NCBI GenBank assembly: GCA_051294375.1
Contig: CM119265.1
Location: 26,351,472-26,415,471, forward strand
Source: Paraspadella gotoi
Lineage: Eukaryota > Chaetognatha
Reading direction: 5' to 3'
Length of the DNA stretch: 64,000 nucleotides
Positions 1 through 15,953 of this stretch are shown here, piece by piece (positions within the stretch are counted from its first letter, which is position 1; each line of letters opens with the position of its first letter). Made by a program: the position numbers and the translations under genes. The notes beneath the pieces were generated by a model that saw only the letters and a program-made list of their open reading frames with translations, made no database searches and had not been told where the DNA came from.

Positions 1-1490
1 GCACTAACTATGTTTTCCCATTTTAGAAACTAGATAATAGATTTGAGTTTATATCTGATAAACATAACTGTGTGGCGGTAGATTTCACACCGCCGTCCAC
101 GTCACACCATCCTTCAGCCAAATCCATTGGCTCAGAGGGGAACACACATCCCAGGGTAGTGTTCCATCCACAGTCCTAACGACTTCCTCTGCGTTTTGGG
201 CAAAGCGAGACCGTCGCTGGGTAATCCGCCGCCAGTGACTGGAGGCGTCACTGAGGGTCGGAAGCCCCCAAAGGCCACAGTGAGATGCCCCCATGCCAAT
301 GGCCATCACAGGCAACCCCGGCTGTTCCAATAACTGCTTCAATAATGTAAATGAACCTCAAGTTACTCGGCCTAACAATTACGGAACGCGAAAAAAACAC
401 GGAAAAAAAAATTAAAAAGAACATGAGTAAAAAATGTAAAGCAAAGCAAAAAACAAAACTAAATAACCCTAAAACATAGTACAATAATAAACTAATGAAA
501 TAAAATCAAAAACTGAATATTAAAAAATTAACAAAACAAAACGAAATCAAAAAAAAAAAAAACAAAATCAAAAAAAACAACCACTGACACGAATGTTGTT
601 CGTTGGACTCCGATGAGAATGACCGTCAAGTGAAATGGTCGATCCGCGCGAACGGCAGCCCGCCCAAGACGCCGGACGGCGCCCATGAGCGCGAAGGTCC
701 CGTGAGGTAAAGGCAGCCGGTAGCCGAGGGAGAGAGAGGAGGTTGCCGAAACAGGCGTCCGTAGGCGGCGGCGCAAGTAGGCGGGACGACAGAGAGGGCC
801 CGATGGCACTGAAGCGCCGTAGCTGCGGCGTGTAGAGGAGGGGGAGGGGAGAGAGAGAGAGAGAGAGAGAAAAATTTATAGCAAGACTTCAAAGGGCACA
901 CAACAGCATGACTGTAAAAACGCAATGTCCACATCCATCCAACACGACGACTAATTCCAACCAAAATCGACAACTATTCTCTTTCTGCGCATCCAATCAC
1001 GAACTCTCAAGTTTAAATTCAAATCAATAACAACTATCTCTTTCTCCATCCAATCAACGTAACTCTCAGTTTAATATCAATCCAATAAACAACTATTCTC
1101 TTTCTCCATCCATCACGAACTCTCTTTCTTAATTCAATCCATAACAACTATTCTCTTTCTCATGCCATCACGAGACTTCTCAGTTTAATTCAATCCAATA
1201 ACAACTATTCTCTTTTCTCCATTCCAATCACGAACTCTCATTTTAATTCCAATCCAATAACAACTATTGCTCTTTCTCCATCCCAATCACGACTTCCTCC
1301 AAACTCAGCGTCGCAACAGGCGAGGCAAGAAGAAGAAGAGATAAAAGAACGTTCCCCAACGAGGGACGAAAATTCCTTGCTGATGGAAGAGGTTGGCGAA
1401 TTGCGACCTTCTTTGCGGTTGAAGAAGAGAGTCCCATGTCGTTGTAGAACGCGAGGGACAGAAGAGATGTGCGACGACTGAAGCCTCGGC
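1..1490 (-). repeat. Left arm of inverted duplication (noisy antisense copy of CLCN6-like exons 1-2)
   Basis: This stretch is the reverse complement of about 1640-3025. The first 80 bases pair with about 2940-3020, the antisense exon-2 copy lies near 600-835 and the antisense exon-1 copy near 1310-1490. The two arms share introns, the (CT)n tract and the minisatellite, so this is a copy of genomic DNA and not a processed transcript. The left arm differs from the right mainly by single-base insertions and deletions that break the reading frames, whereas the right arm reads cleanly through both exons. About 150 bases around 1490-1635 form the unpaired centre. It could be a true palindrome, but the indel-type error pattern is what an uncorrected fold-back long read would give. 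Confidence 0.85.
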
Positions 1491-1630
1491 TGAGGTGGCG
1501 TTGGCTGAAGAGGTGGGTTGAGGGTGGGTGGGTAAGAGGGCGGTTGTGGGGCGGTGAGAGAGAGAGAGAGGAGATGAGAGAGAGAGAGAGAGTAGAGTAA
1601 GATCGAAGTGATCAGATTTCACTGCTCCAG

Positions 1631-6792
<5,162 letters not shown>

Positions 6793-6799
6793 GGGTGAG

Positions 6800-7060
6800 G
6801 AGGAGGAAGAGGGTGGAAGGTGGAGGAGAAGAGATGGAGGGAGGAGGAAGGGCGATTACTGTGAGGGAGAGGGGAGGAAGGGATGGAGGGAGAGAGAAGG
6901 GCGGTTACTGGTGAGGAGAGGGGGAGGAAGAGATGGAGGGAGGGAGGAAGGGCGGTTACTGGAGGGAGAGGGGAGGAAGAGATGGAGGGAGGGAGGAAGG
7001 GCGGTTACTGGTGAGGGGGAGGAAGGGATGGAGGGAGGGGGCGGGTGAGAAGACAGGGAG
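6800..7060 (+). repeat. Purine-rich 50-55-bp minisatellite after the CLCN6-like stop
   Basis: About five copies of a unit containing GAGGAAGAGATGGAGGGAGG and AGGGCGGTTACTGG. The + strand is almost all purine apart from the GCGGTTACTG core. It sits in the expected 3' UTR. Confidence 0.85.
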
Positions 7061-7499
7061 GGAAAGGAATTGTTGTGGCGGAACTTTGAACCTTGACTAC
7101 ACTTGATTCACTCCATAAAATTATTAAAAATAAAGAAAATATTAAAAATTTATGTATGTACAGAATATATTTTAAAGTTCATTTCAGGTGGACGTTTTTA
7201 ATCAAAATTATTTAACGTATTCTTTAAAGTAAAAAGAGAAGCGAAAATATTTTGAAATTTTCTCAAAAATTTAAATGTTTAGTTGAAAGGATTAAAGAAA
7301 AAAATTAATTAGGAAAAAACAAAAAATATATGTTACTTTTTTTAAATTTAAACTTTTTTGATTAATACAAAACAAAAAAATAAGAAAAATTCTAAAAAAA
7401 ATATTTAACTAAACAAAAAAAAATATTATTTTGAAGATTTAAACTAGATGAGAAAGAAAATATTTATATGATTCAACAACGATATTTTTTATTTTCGAA
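7061..7499 (+). other. Non-coding AT-rich DNA downstream of CLCN6-like gene
   Basis: A/T-rich, with ATTAAAAATA stretches that could include a poly(A) signal (ATTAAA/AATAAA-like near 7110-7130). I see no coding potential. Confidence 0.5.
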
Positions 7500-7720
7500 A
7501 TTCACAAGTTTACAAACCCGATTTAACGCTACTAAATCTTTGCTGGGGTCAAATAAACTCCCCTAAGATGACACCCTAGGTAGGTCCATTTATCAACTAT
7601 TTCAATATTGTTCCCAATAATTAAGACTGCTTCACTTGAAGTGTGTGTAACCTTTCAAAATACATAACTTTAGTCTTCTTAAAACTAAAACTAGAGGTAA
7701 CTCAATGGGGGAGTAAAAAA
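7500..7720 (-). pseudogene. Fragment of a non-LTR (LINE) reverse transcriptase
   Basis: Read on the minus strand, two frames give KKTKVMYFERLHTLQVKQS and then LIIGNNIEIVDKWTYLGVIL. The pattern KTKVM ... IE-VDK--YLGV is typical of the C-terminal part of CR1/Jockey-type LINE reverse transcriptases. A frameshift and a stop separate the parts and I find no RT core beside it, so this is a short dead relic. Confidence 0.65.
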
Positions 7721-8575
7721 TTTAGAGTGAGTACATGCTCATACGAAGATTTATACATTTTTAACAATACTTTCAATGGTAAGTAAAAAAATTTCTCATA
7801 TGGCTCTATACCCTATTATTTAAATTTTAAATATTTATGTATAGATAAGAAAGACAAAATTTTTAATTTTTTTTCAAAAATTATAGGATCAGATTCAGAT
7901 AGCTCATAAAAAGTTGTCTACACAAAGTATAAATCTTTTTTGAATATTTTTATGATAAGTGAGTCAAAAATAATAAAACCTATAAAAAATAGTTATCATC
8001 ATCATTTTGTTATAATTTTACCAATTTTCTATATTTTCACATAGAAAGGAAGGAAAAATAACAAATCTACATGTATACCACTTAGAAATCATAAATTGTT
8101 ATGCTCTATCAGAATTCATGCAAAAATTTTAAGATTTCTAAAAAAAATGTTTTTTCTATAAAGTTATATTTTTTTTTCAATTAGACTAGTAACCTCAGAA
8201 GAAAGTAATTTTGACAAAAAAATATTTTAATACCATAATCTATGCTCATGATAGATTATTTTAACGCTGTATACATTAGCATTTCAATTTCATCGGCTAT
8301 GGCTACTAAAACAAAAACTACTACCTAAAAATATATGTCCAACATAGCAACCAAAACCAGATTCTTTTAATTTCAAGATTAAATCATGAACATATAATGA
8401 CCAAAAAGTATGGACTGAGAACGGCTCCTTGGCGAACACGGGTTGATACGACAATAGAATCACTAATCAGCTCCTTCCATCGACACCCATTTTTTTATTA
8501 AATTTGCTGATTTATTCAGTATATCACTGTTATACATTAACTAATGTAATGATTCGCCACAATTGTTAACCTCTG

Positions 8576-8625
<50 letters not shown>

Positions 8626-9108
8626 ATTGAAAGAAGAGAAGTCACAATCCCACAAATCTCCTCTCACGTTCTGCTATGACGAAGAAAAAGTCCCAAATAA
8701 ATGTCAAGTAGAATTCTACGGGTTTTCTTGTGTAGATCATGGAATATCTGTTTAGAACTACTGTTTATATTCTCTGAAAAAAGATAAAAGAACATTTAGA
8801 AATTAGTACCGATTAACTCTGATTGTGGCATTACTATTGTTGTGGAATTCATAATTTTCCAATCTGTGTTTTTCGTTTGATTTTTAGTAACAAAGCTTTT
8901 ACTAAAAGGTCATATAGGCCGCAGAAAGCGTGCCCAGGGCCGTATCCGTAGATTCATTCATTCATTCTCTCTTCCCCCAGCTTAACCATTCCTCAATCCT
9001 CATATCTCACCACGATCATTGTTGAATCATACAAAGATTTTCTTTTTAATCTAATTTCATAAGCAACGAAAGAAGGGAAACGATACAAACATAATACTTG
9101 AAAATTAT
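7721..9108 (+). other. Non-coding region upstream of XKR-A
   Basis: AT-rich sequence with no convincing ORF. A (CT)n run lies at 8575-8622. The 500 bases before the XKR-A start hold no TATA box I would trust. Confidence 0.5.
8575..8622 (+). repeat. (CT)n microsatellite
   Basis: About 24 uninterrupted CT units roughly 0.5 kb upstream of the XKR-A start. Confidence 0.9.
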
Positions 9109-11478
9109 ATGAGAAAAATCCTCATCATGACCATTTTAAAATTGGTAATGATGCTGCTAACCATCGCCATGATCGTCTCCGACGTAGCAACTGATGTCAA
9201 AGTCATGATTGACTGTTTCTTGTTATTTGCTTGGCCTTACAAAACGATAGGGTTTCTCAACCTGGGTGTGATCTTCATCCACAGTCTGGTATCTGCCATC
9301 CACTGCCTCCGCCAAGTCAAGCGTAGCCCAATCTACGGGCGACTGTTTGGGACAAGAGAATGGAGCATTTTCACTGTGGTAACCCAATTTTTTGGAATTG
9401 GATCTATTCCCTTATTGATTGATTTGTACTTGGATGAGAAAATTCAAAGTCACAGCATCGAAATAATGAAAGAAAAGGAACAACTCCTCTTTTCCCTCAA
9501 CGCTGCACACGTCCTCTTGGAATCATTTCCACAAATGTTGCTACAAACTGCGGCGTTCATCATATCACTGACCAGCGGAACAGAGGAGCAGTGTTTTCCC
9601 ATTAAAACACATCACCAGAAAATCGGCGTTTTCTATGGGAAAGTATATCTTTTAGGAAAAGATAAAAACTACACTGCCACGCATCTGGGTTGCATTTGCT
9701 ATTCCAACCCAATGCGTCAAAGAAAATATTTTAATGAGTATTCGTGCAGCTGGCAGATCAAAGATTACTTTGTTTTGATTTCCGCCGTTCTCTCCACGGC
9801 TAGTGTAGCCAAACTGGCCTCTGAGTACAGAATGAAAAAAATGAAATGCAAGAAGGGCAATAAAATTGAATATAAAATACTATCTTTGTTGGGAATTTGG
9901 CAAGGTGTCGTTGGCTTAAGTACATGTCTTTTCTTGGTATTCGTTCATGCTTGGAATGTTTGCATATTTTACCTTGTATTTGCTCCTTGCATAATTTTCA
10001 GAGTTATAAAACCTTTGGATATCAAAATCATCTTTAATAGTTTAATTAAAAGCGACTTTGGAAAAAAACCGAAATCGACACTTCACGAAATCATTATGAT
10101 GCCGTTGCTTTCAATATTTCTCATGTCTTCAATTCTAACATTGGATAAACACAAATACTTGAGTGAAACCATAGATGGTTTTAGCAATCGTGCTTCCTCG
10201 GGTTTGGCCATATTTTATATAAACAAGATTCCTAAAATTTGGATTTTCAGCAAACAAAAGGGGATGTTACCAGATCTAAATCAACATTGTATAAAGGCAG
10301 AACACGTAAATGAAATTGAGAGATGGGAGAGATTGTCACATTGCACTAAAGACATGACTATTTGGAATGATTCTTCTATTTTTCATTATCACGGATGGCG
10401 TCTTCGTCGGCTTTTGCGGTATAAATTAATTATTGGAAATCAAAAGATTCTGAAACCACAATATACTTTTTACTTGATAATTTTAATGTCTGATCTTTTG
10501 TTCGGGGGGATTGATTCAGTTTGGCTGTTGATCGTAGAAAAAAGAAACTTACGACAAATTTGTATCTGCCTTCAAATATACTTCACATCCACTTTTATTA
10601 TGCTGATCAACCTAATATTTTCACTCCAATTAGATCAAATTCTTTGGAATTTGAAAACTTTGTATTTGAATGAAAATAAAAAATTAGGACTGATTCATAT
10701 TTCATCTTCAATGATAAAGTTTTCTGCAATTCAAGTGTACAAAAGAGGAAAACTTCTAAGTGATCTTTGGTTAATTACACTAACAACTGCGGTTATTTTT
10801 GCTTCTGATAAAATAATTATAAAACTAAGCAAGCACGTCAAAAAAATGACAAAACTGTTACTCATTATTTTCATTACTTTTTCGTTGGTTCTGCCTTTGT
10901 TCACATTCAAATACATAATGGGCAAAAGAGCGAAACATGATTTGACAGAAAAAATCATGAAGTATTGTGGTGAGGTGACTTATTTGTTCTCTCGAAAATT
11001 AGGAGATATTCAGGTTTACAGAAAATTTCATAATCTCCTTAACAGATCTGTCGTTTTAAAAGAATACTTTTTCATAATCTTTTTTTCTTCTTTTTTTCCT
11101 TTCATAAATTTTACAAGAGCAGCCCTTAGGGTATACGGACTATCGACAGTAAGAAGTAAATTCATTTACAGTTGTACAGTTACAGTAATGTACTTTTGCA
11201 TGTACTACATTGTGCAAGTCCGTCTAAAATCGGAACCAAATTTTTCGAATATCCGAAATATAGTCGATCCCAGCGATCTTACAAATTATCGACTGGCTAC
11301 TCGATCTATCTCCGCCCAACTGACTTCTTCCAGGACAAGATATTATCCACCGCAATTTCATATGATAAGCAAAACTTTTTTGAGTTTATCCGCAGATGCA
11401 TGGTTCACAGACTTCGGAGAAATGGATTCACTAATTTTGTTGATCATTTCTCCTATTTGTCTTCTTTTATTGTACTGA
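9109..11478 (+). CDS. XKR-A: intronless XK-related-like multipass membrane protein, 789 codons
   Basis: A single uninterrupted frame. The N-terminal third looks like the XK-related (XKR) family: SDVATDVKVM (residues 24-33) resembles the D-x-x-TD motif, and LLESFPQMLLQ (136-146) resembles the LLE-x-x-PQ-x-LQ helix. XKR proteins are plasma-membrane proteins, some of them phospholipid scramblases; that activity here is inference only. Cys162, Cys195, Cys197 and Cys213 sit in a loop also found in XKR-B. The rest has many further hydrophobic segments and ends SLILLIISPICLLLLY. At about 790 residues it is longer than usual XKR proteins (about 400-650). The start may be the second Met (9127), because the paralogues begin M-T/S-I/V-L/V-KL there. 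Unrelated 7-transmembrane receptors are a less likely alternative. Confidence 0.75.
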   Translation: MRKILIMTILKLVMMLLTIAMIVSDVATDVKVMIDCFLLFAWPYKTIGFLNLGVIFIHSLVSAIHCLRQVKRSPIYGRLFGTREWSIFTVVTQFFGIGSIPLLIDLYLDEKIQSHSIEIMKEKEQLLFSLNAAHVLLESFPQMLLQTAAFIISLTSGTEEQCFPIKTHHQKIGVFYGKVYLLGKDKNYTATHLGCICYSNPMRQRKYFNEYSCSWQIKDYFVLISAVLSTASVAKLASEYRMKKMKCKKGNKIEYKILSLLGIWQGVVGLSTCLFLVFVHAWNVCIFYLVFAPCIIFRVIKPLDIKIIFNSLIKSDFGKKPKSTLHEIIMMPLLSIFLMSSILTLDKHKYLSETIDGFSNRASSGLAIFYINKIPKIWIFSKQKGMLPDLNQHCIKAEHVNEIERWERLSHCTKDMTIWNDSSIFHYHGWRLRRLLRYKLIIGNQKILKPQYTFYLIILMSDLLFGGIDSVWLLIVEKRNLRQICICLQIYFTSTFIMLINLIFSLQLDQILWNLKTLYLNENKKLGLIHISSSMIKFSAIQVYKRGKLLSDLWLITLTTAVIFASDKIIIKLSKHVKKMTKLLLIIFITFSLVLPLFTFKYIMGKRAKHDLTEKIMKYCGEVTYLFSRKLGDIQVYRKFHNLLNRSVVLKEYFFIIFFSSFFPFINFTRAALRVYGLSTVRSKFIYSCTVTVMYFCMYYIVQVRLKSEPNFSNIRNIVDPSDLTNYRLATRSISAQLTSSRTRYYPPQFHMISKTFLSLSADAWFTDFGEMDSLILLIISPICLLLLY

Positions 11479-11506
11479 ACTGAACTGAACTGAACTGAAC
11501 TGAACA
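11474..11506 (+). repeat. (CTGAA)n pentamer repeat at the XKR-A stop codon
   Basis: About six copies of CTGAA begin inside the stop codon (TGA, 11476-11478). The inverted copy at about 27,636-27,668 has an altered array with an interrupting CTTTA. Confidence 0.9.
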
Positions 11507-12307
11507 TGAAACTACATTGAAAGAAGAAAACTTAAGTTTTGTTTTTTTTTAAATTGAAACAGTTGACTAAGTTTTTGTAGAAAAAGTTATTGTAGAAAAA
11601 GAATGTTTGATTAAAAAAGTTACAATCAAATCAAATTAGTCTCTATGTCCTAAATTTCGGTACTTTGATATACACGATAATCTATAAAAAATAAATATGA
11701 TCCATTCCCGGAGTTGGTTGCTCCAGTCTGAAGATAATTATTTTTTCAAATGTTAGAAAAATGTTTCTTTGTCGCATTGACTTAATCGTATTTTATGATA
11801 ATTTTGTGATGACGTACATATGTGAAGCGATGAAAGCCTTTGCAAGATATTATAAAAACTAACTCCGTACTACTCAAATTATCTAGCATTGGATAGCAAT
11901 AGTGATCACATGACTACACCAGTATAAAACATATGTACGACAAGCGATTTATAGTTCATAATTTGACGCATCGAAAAAATTTGTGAGAAAAAACAGGTCA
12001 AATCTAATGTTGTAGATGCGCAATGCCTTTTTTTCTGTTCATTTCGTTTGATTCCTTAATAATAACTGATTCTAATGCACCAACTTTTAGTTTTTCTATA
12101 TTTTATCTTTATGAATGTTTGTCAAGGCTAAAAAAAAGGACTTATTAAAAATTACAAATAATGTTTTAGCCTTCAGCCTATTTAGCCTTTATCGTCGTCG
12201 TCTTCGCAAGTGTAGAGTAATTTTTATTATCACAAATGTCGTCGTATTTTTATCCAAAAAGTTATTGTTACTTTTATCTTTTCTTTGTTTTGTGGAAGAC
12301 TTCTTCT

Positions 12308-12310
<3 letters not shown>

Positions 12311-12349
<39 letters not shown>
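12311..12349 (+). repeat. (CT)n microsatellite
   Basis: CT run after a short CTT run. Its partner in the inverted copy is the (GA)n at about 26,776-26,826. Confidence 0.9.
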
Positions 12350-12355
<6 letters not shown>

Positions 12356-13199
12356 CTCTCTTTCTATTTCTTTTCTATAACAGTAGTTCATTTGTGTAAT
12401 TCGCTCAGTGTCTATTTTTAATAACGCCTCATCTGAGTTGCAATAGAAATTTATTAAATCAAATTTATCTTTCTTTAAATGGCTCAATAATACTCAATAA
12501 TTTCCTTAATAAAAAGCCAAAAATGTTTGTAGTCAAATAATGTCTTTTTTAACTTTTTTAAATAAAAACATCAGTTTCCTCAGTTTTTTCATTTTATCCT
12601 TATTTTGCTGCGTATATTTACCAAAACACATATTTTTAAAATGAAAATCATCATGAGTACGGTAGAGGGAAACACTGTTGGTTTTAAGAATCATTAGAGT
12701 GGAAAAGAATCATGAACATTTTATTTAAATTTCGAAAACAAATCAGCCAAACAAGCATTATTTCAAAGTATTTCAAAACAATTAATATATCGGCTAAAAG
12801 CTGTGAAAGAGCATTTCAAAAATCATTGACCGTTTTAGAGTAATGAATTTTTTTTTCAATTTTGTCCGGATATATTGTCCCACCCCGATATTTTATTTTA
12901 CTTCTTCTCTCTTTTTTCTACATCACGTCTTTACTTTTTTCTCCTTTCTCAATTTCTTTTTTCCCCAACTTTCTCATAACCGTATCCAATTTTTTTTTTA
13001 AAGATTTCCTCCTTTTATCCCGATTTTCTTTTTTATCCCTTTCATATTATTTCCCATTTTTTCTTATTTTCTCTCTCTTTATCTGACTCGTCCGCCGAGT
13101 TACTTATCTCAGTCTCACTTGCCCTCGGGTTGGATCGAGACCCTAGAAAATTATTTCTATGCCTGGTAAGAACATTTCTTTTTTTTGTGATAATCCTCT

Positions 13200-13204
<5 letters not shown>

Positions 13205-13264
<60 letters not shown>
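13205..13264 (+). repeat. (CT)n microsatellite
   Basis: About 30 CT units. The inverted partner at 25,862-25,940 is longer and interrupted. Confidence 0.9.
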
Positions 13265-13266
<2 letters not shown>

Positions 13267-13681
13267 AATGTGACTTTTAAAAGGCTGAGAAAAAGATATT
13301 ATATTTTTTAGTTTTGTTTTACGAAAAAAAAGAAATTTGTGATCCGATGATCTGAATCAACAATTAAAACGTGTAAAAGTGAGAACCTCTTATCTTAATG
13401 CGTGAAATCTCGCAAAAAGATGAACAGTTGTGAAAGCTAATTCACATTCTTATTTTAACTTAAACTGTAAATGTAAAAACTTTTCTCTCAAGTTTTCAGA
13501 AATATAGAGATTTCAAAAATTAAGAGAACAAAAGATGAAAAACTGAAAAAGAAAAAGAATAAAAATGAAAGTAAAAAGAAAAGGGAAAAAATGAACGCAG
13601 AAAATTCAGGGCTGAATGATTTTCAGTTCATGACCCGAATGCTTTTGAAGAACCAATGAAGACTTTCCGGTTGGTAAAAGA

Positions 13682-13684
<3 letters not shown>

Positions 13685-13741
<57 letters not shown>
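13685..13741 (+). repeat. (CT)n microsatellite
   Basis: About 28 CT units. The inverted partner at 25,371-25,447 is longer and interrupted. Confidence 0.9.
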
Positions 13742-13743
<2 letters not shown>

Positions 13744-14097
13744 ATTAAGACCAGCGTTTGAAGAGATGAAGCGAAATAATTTTTGGACAGGCTATGGTGG
13801 CTAAAGTCTTCTATCTGTTTTAAAAGTAATAAGAGTCAAAATTTTCTCACAGTCTATGGAGTTAAGTTCGCACGTTTCCGCTATGTTATTATCTTAACCC
13901 ACCATAACCTTTCCAAGATAGTTTATTTATTAAATTAATTTATAAGATATGTATGGTTTTATAAATTTTGTAATAATAATTATAATTATAATAATAATAA
14001 TAATTTATTTTCTTTTTTATCTTTTTTTCCTCCTTGTAGTTTCTTCTCTTTTAAATTTTTCCTTTCCTTCTTTCCTTTCCTTCTTTCCTTTCCTTCT

Positions 14098-14122
14098 NNN
14101 NNNNNNNNNNNNNNNNNNNNNN
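14098..14122. other. Assembly gap of 25 N
   Basis: It lies inside a TTTCCTTC array. The two sides are not collinear in the other copies: the left side continues at 24.58-25.05 kb in the inverted copy, and the right side is the antisense XKR-C start. Confidence 0.95.
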
Positions 14123-14409
14123 AAAAAAGGAGAGAGAATAATATTTTGACAATATTGTGATGAGATTCAACTTTCTTGTTCCAACAGTCGCCGGAAGATT
14201 GGATGATTCCGTTGAGAGATTAAAGGATGGTAGAGAAAAGGGTGTGGATGAATACCACACCAAAAGTTAAGGAATTCAATCATTTTGTAGGATCAAGCTA
14301 ATGAATAAGAAACAGTCTAATCATGATTTAATGATCGGTGCGGCGATGTCCGCATGCATCGTCAGGGCGAATGCTTAAAAGGCAATATTGACTATTTTAC
14401 TATGGTCAT
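14123..14409 (-). pseudogene. XKR-C 5' fragment, antisense copy
   Basis: The reverse complement matches the first 290 bases or so of XKR-C at 51,175, with its start codon at 14,409. Indels break the frame and the copy is cut off by the gap. Confidence 0.8.
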
Positions 14410-15310
14410 AAAGGTCGGGCCAAAAATTGAAGCATCATTTTTTAATAACTTCTAGTTTCTCAAAAAATTTTATTTTTTCCCTTTCTATTACTAAAATCCG
14501 ATTTTCAATACAACTTTTTGATTAGTTCATTGGTTGTTGGCACTGAAGGTTTTCAAATATTTATTAATAGTATAACAAATGAGAAAAAAAATTTTTTTTT
14601 TAAGGAACGGAAATTCCATAAAACTTGATAAGAAGTTAATTGGAAAGCTGTTAATAAGTACAGTTTTTTAAAAAAATTGTTGAACAATAAATTGCTTAAA
14701 AATAGAAAAAACCTTAAAAATCATTAATCATCTATCAATCATCTGTTTTTATCATTGGCTGAATTTTATGTTTTGTTTTAAACTTTTCTTAATAAAGACA
14801 AACAAATTTTAAAAGTTGTTTATACTCTTTATCTAACTTTTTAAAGTCTCTATCAGAATCTATTAAACAATTTTTAAAAATTTAAAAAAAAAATTTTAAA
14901 CTTTATATAGTAATCAAAAATAAATCTTTAATTTTCCGTTGCGCTTTAGTGATAACTAAAATTTAAAAAATTATTTTCATTTTTTAGTATTCTGCTAACA
15001 GTCACTTTAACCTTATTATTTGACGAGAACTTCTAGTTTTTCAACCTGTTTCGGCTAATGGTCATGATGATGGTGTTTTTGGTAAAATGTAAAACAGATC
15101 GTTTTTTATTTTTGAAAATATAAAAAAAAAGCGAGAGCTATAACGTAGAGACAAAGTTGAGTAGCAAAAACGAAAATATATATATTTTTTTTTTATTAAA
15201 TTTTTCAAAACTTGGATTCTTTTATTTTTTTTGTTTTTTCTATTTTTTGGTCATTCAGAATTTTTTCTTAATTACATTTTTTTTTTGAATCTAGCTTTAT
15301 TTTTTTAATT
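14410..15310 (-). repeat. Upstream flank of XKR-C, inverted copy
   Basis: Matches in reverse the AT-rich sequence at about 56.9-57.77 kb. It lacks the miniature LTR element found at 49.63-50.16 kb (empty site near 14,830). Non-coding. Confidence 0.7.
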
Positions 15311-15600
15311 CTTAAAAGTTTCTCTCTCTCTCTCTTTCTTCTTCTCATCACTCATCTCTCTCTCTCGAGTCTCTCTCTCGTCTCGTCTTTCTCTCTTATC
15401 TTTCTCTCCTTTCTCTCCCTCTCTATCAAGGGCATCAATCTAATCTCCCTTTCTAAAAATAAATGAAACAAAATCCCTTAAAAAATAGAGAGAATCTTGG
15501 GAAGGATTCTTTTCTTTTTTTTTCTTTTCTTTCTTTTCTTTTCTTTTTCTTTTCTTTTCTTTTCTTTTCTTTTCTTGTTCCTTTCTTTTCTTTATTTTTT
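15310..15600 (-). repeat. Dispersed CT-array-plus-unique unit and (CTTTT)n
   Basis: CT-rich array (15,321-15,420), a short unique block (GGGCATCAATCTAATCTCCC, AAAATAAATGAA), then (TTTTC)n to 15,590. It is the reverse of 47,080-47,335 and related to the blocks at 24,085-24,216 and 24,655-24,790. Confidence 0.7.
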
Positions 15601-15828
15601 TTCTACAAGTAAACTATCCTTTCCACCCTAACCCAATGTTTCTCTTTACCTTCACGCGCCCATCTGCTTCCTCCCCCTCCTCTTCCTCCTCCAAAACGTT
15701 TCTCCGCAAATGAATTGACGCCTTGGGGGCGGGGCGCGAGAACGGTGACCCCGCGAAGGCCCTGCAGCCCGCCTATGGCGGGATGGGCTTTTTTTCTCGA
15801 AAGGGGGTGGAAAAATTTGGCCGAAGGA

Positions 15829-15892
15829 GAGAGAGAGAAAAAAAAAAGAGAGAGAGAGAGATAGAGAGGAGAAGAGAGAGAGAGAGGAGCAG

Positions 15893-15947
<55 letters not shown>

Positions 15948-15953
15948 AGAGAG
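15829..15953 (+). repeat. (GA)n array
   Basis: Interrupted GA repeat, the reverse partner of the (CT)n at 46,794-46,870. GA/CT composition alone opens long frames here on both strands. Confidence 0.85.

Larger units (their letters stand above)
11507..14097 (+). other. 3' flank of XKR-A (repeated in reverse at 25.0-27.6 kb)
   Basis: Non-coding. It contains (CT)n tracts at 12,311-12,349, 13,205-13,264 and 13,685-13,741, a TTA/ATA-rich stretch at 13,970-14,010 and a TTTCCTTC array running into the gap at 14,098. The whole stretch recurs inverted, so its long frames on either strand reflect simple repeats, not genes. Confidence 0.75.

Noticed and set aside
8405-8480. Possible second LINE piece on the plus strand (TAPWRTRVDTTIESLIS)
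   Set aside because: Resembles a conserved W-R-R motif of some LINE proteins only loosely; too short to support.
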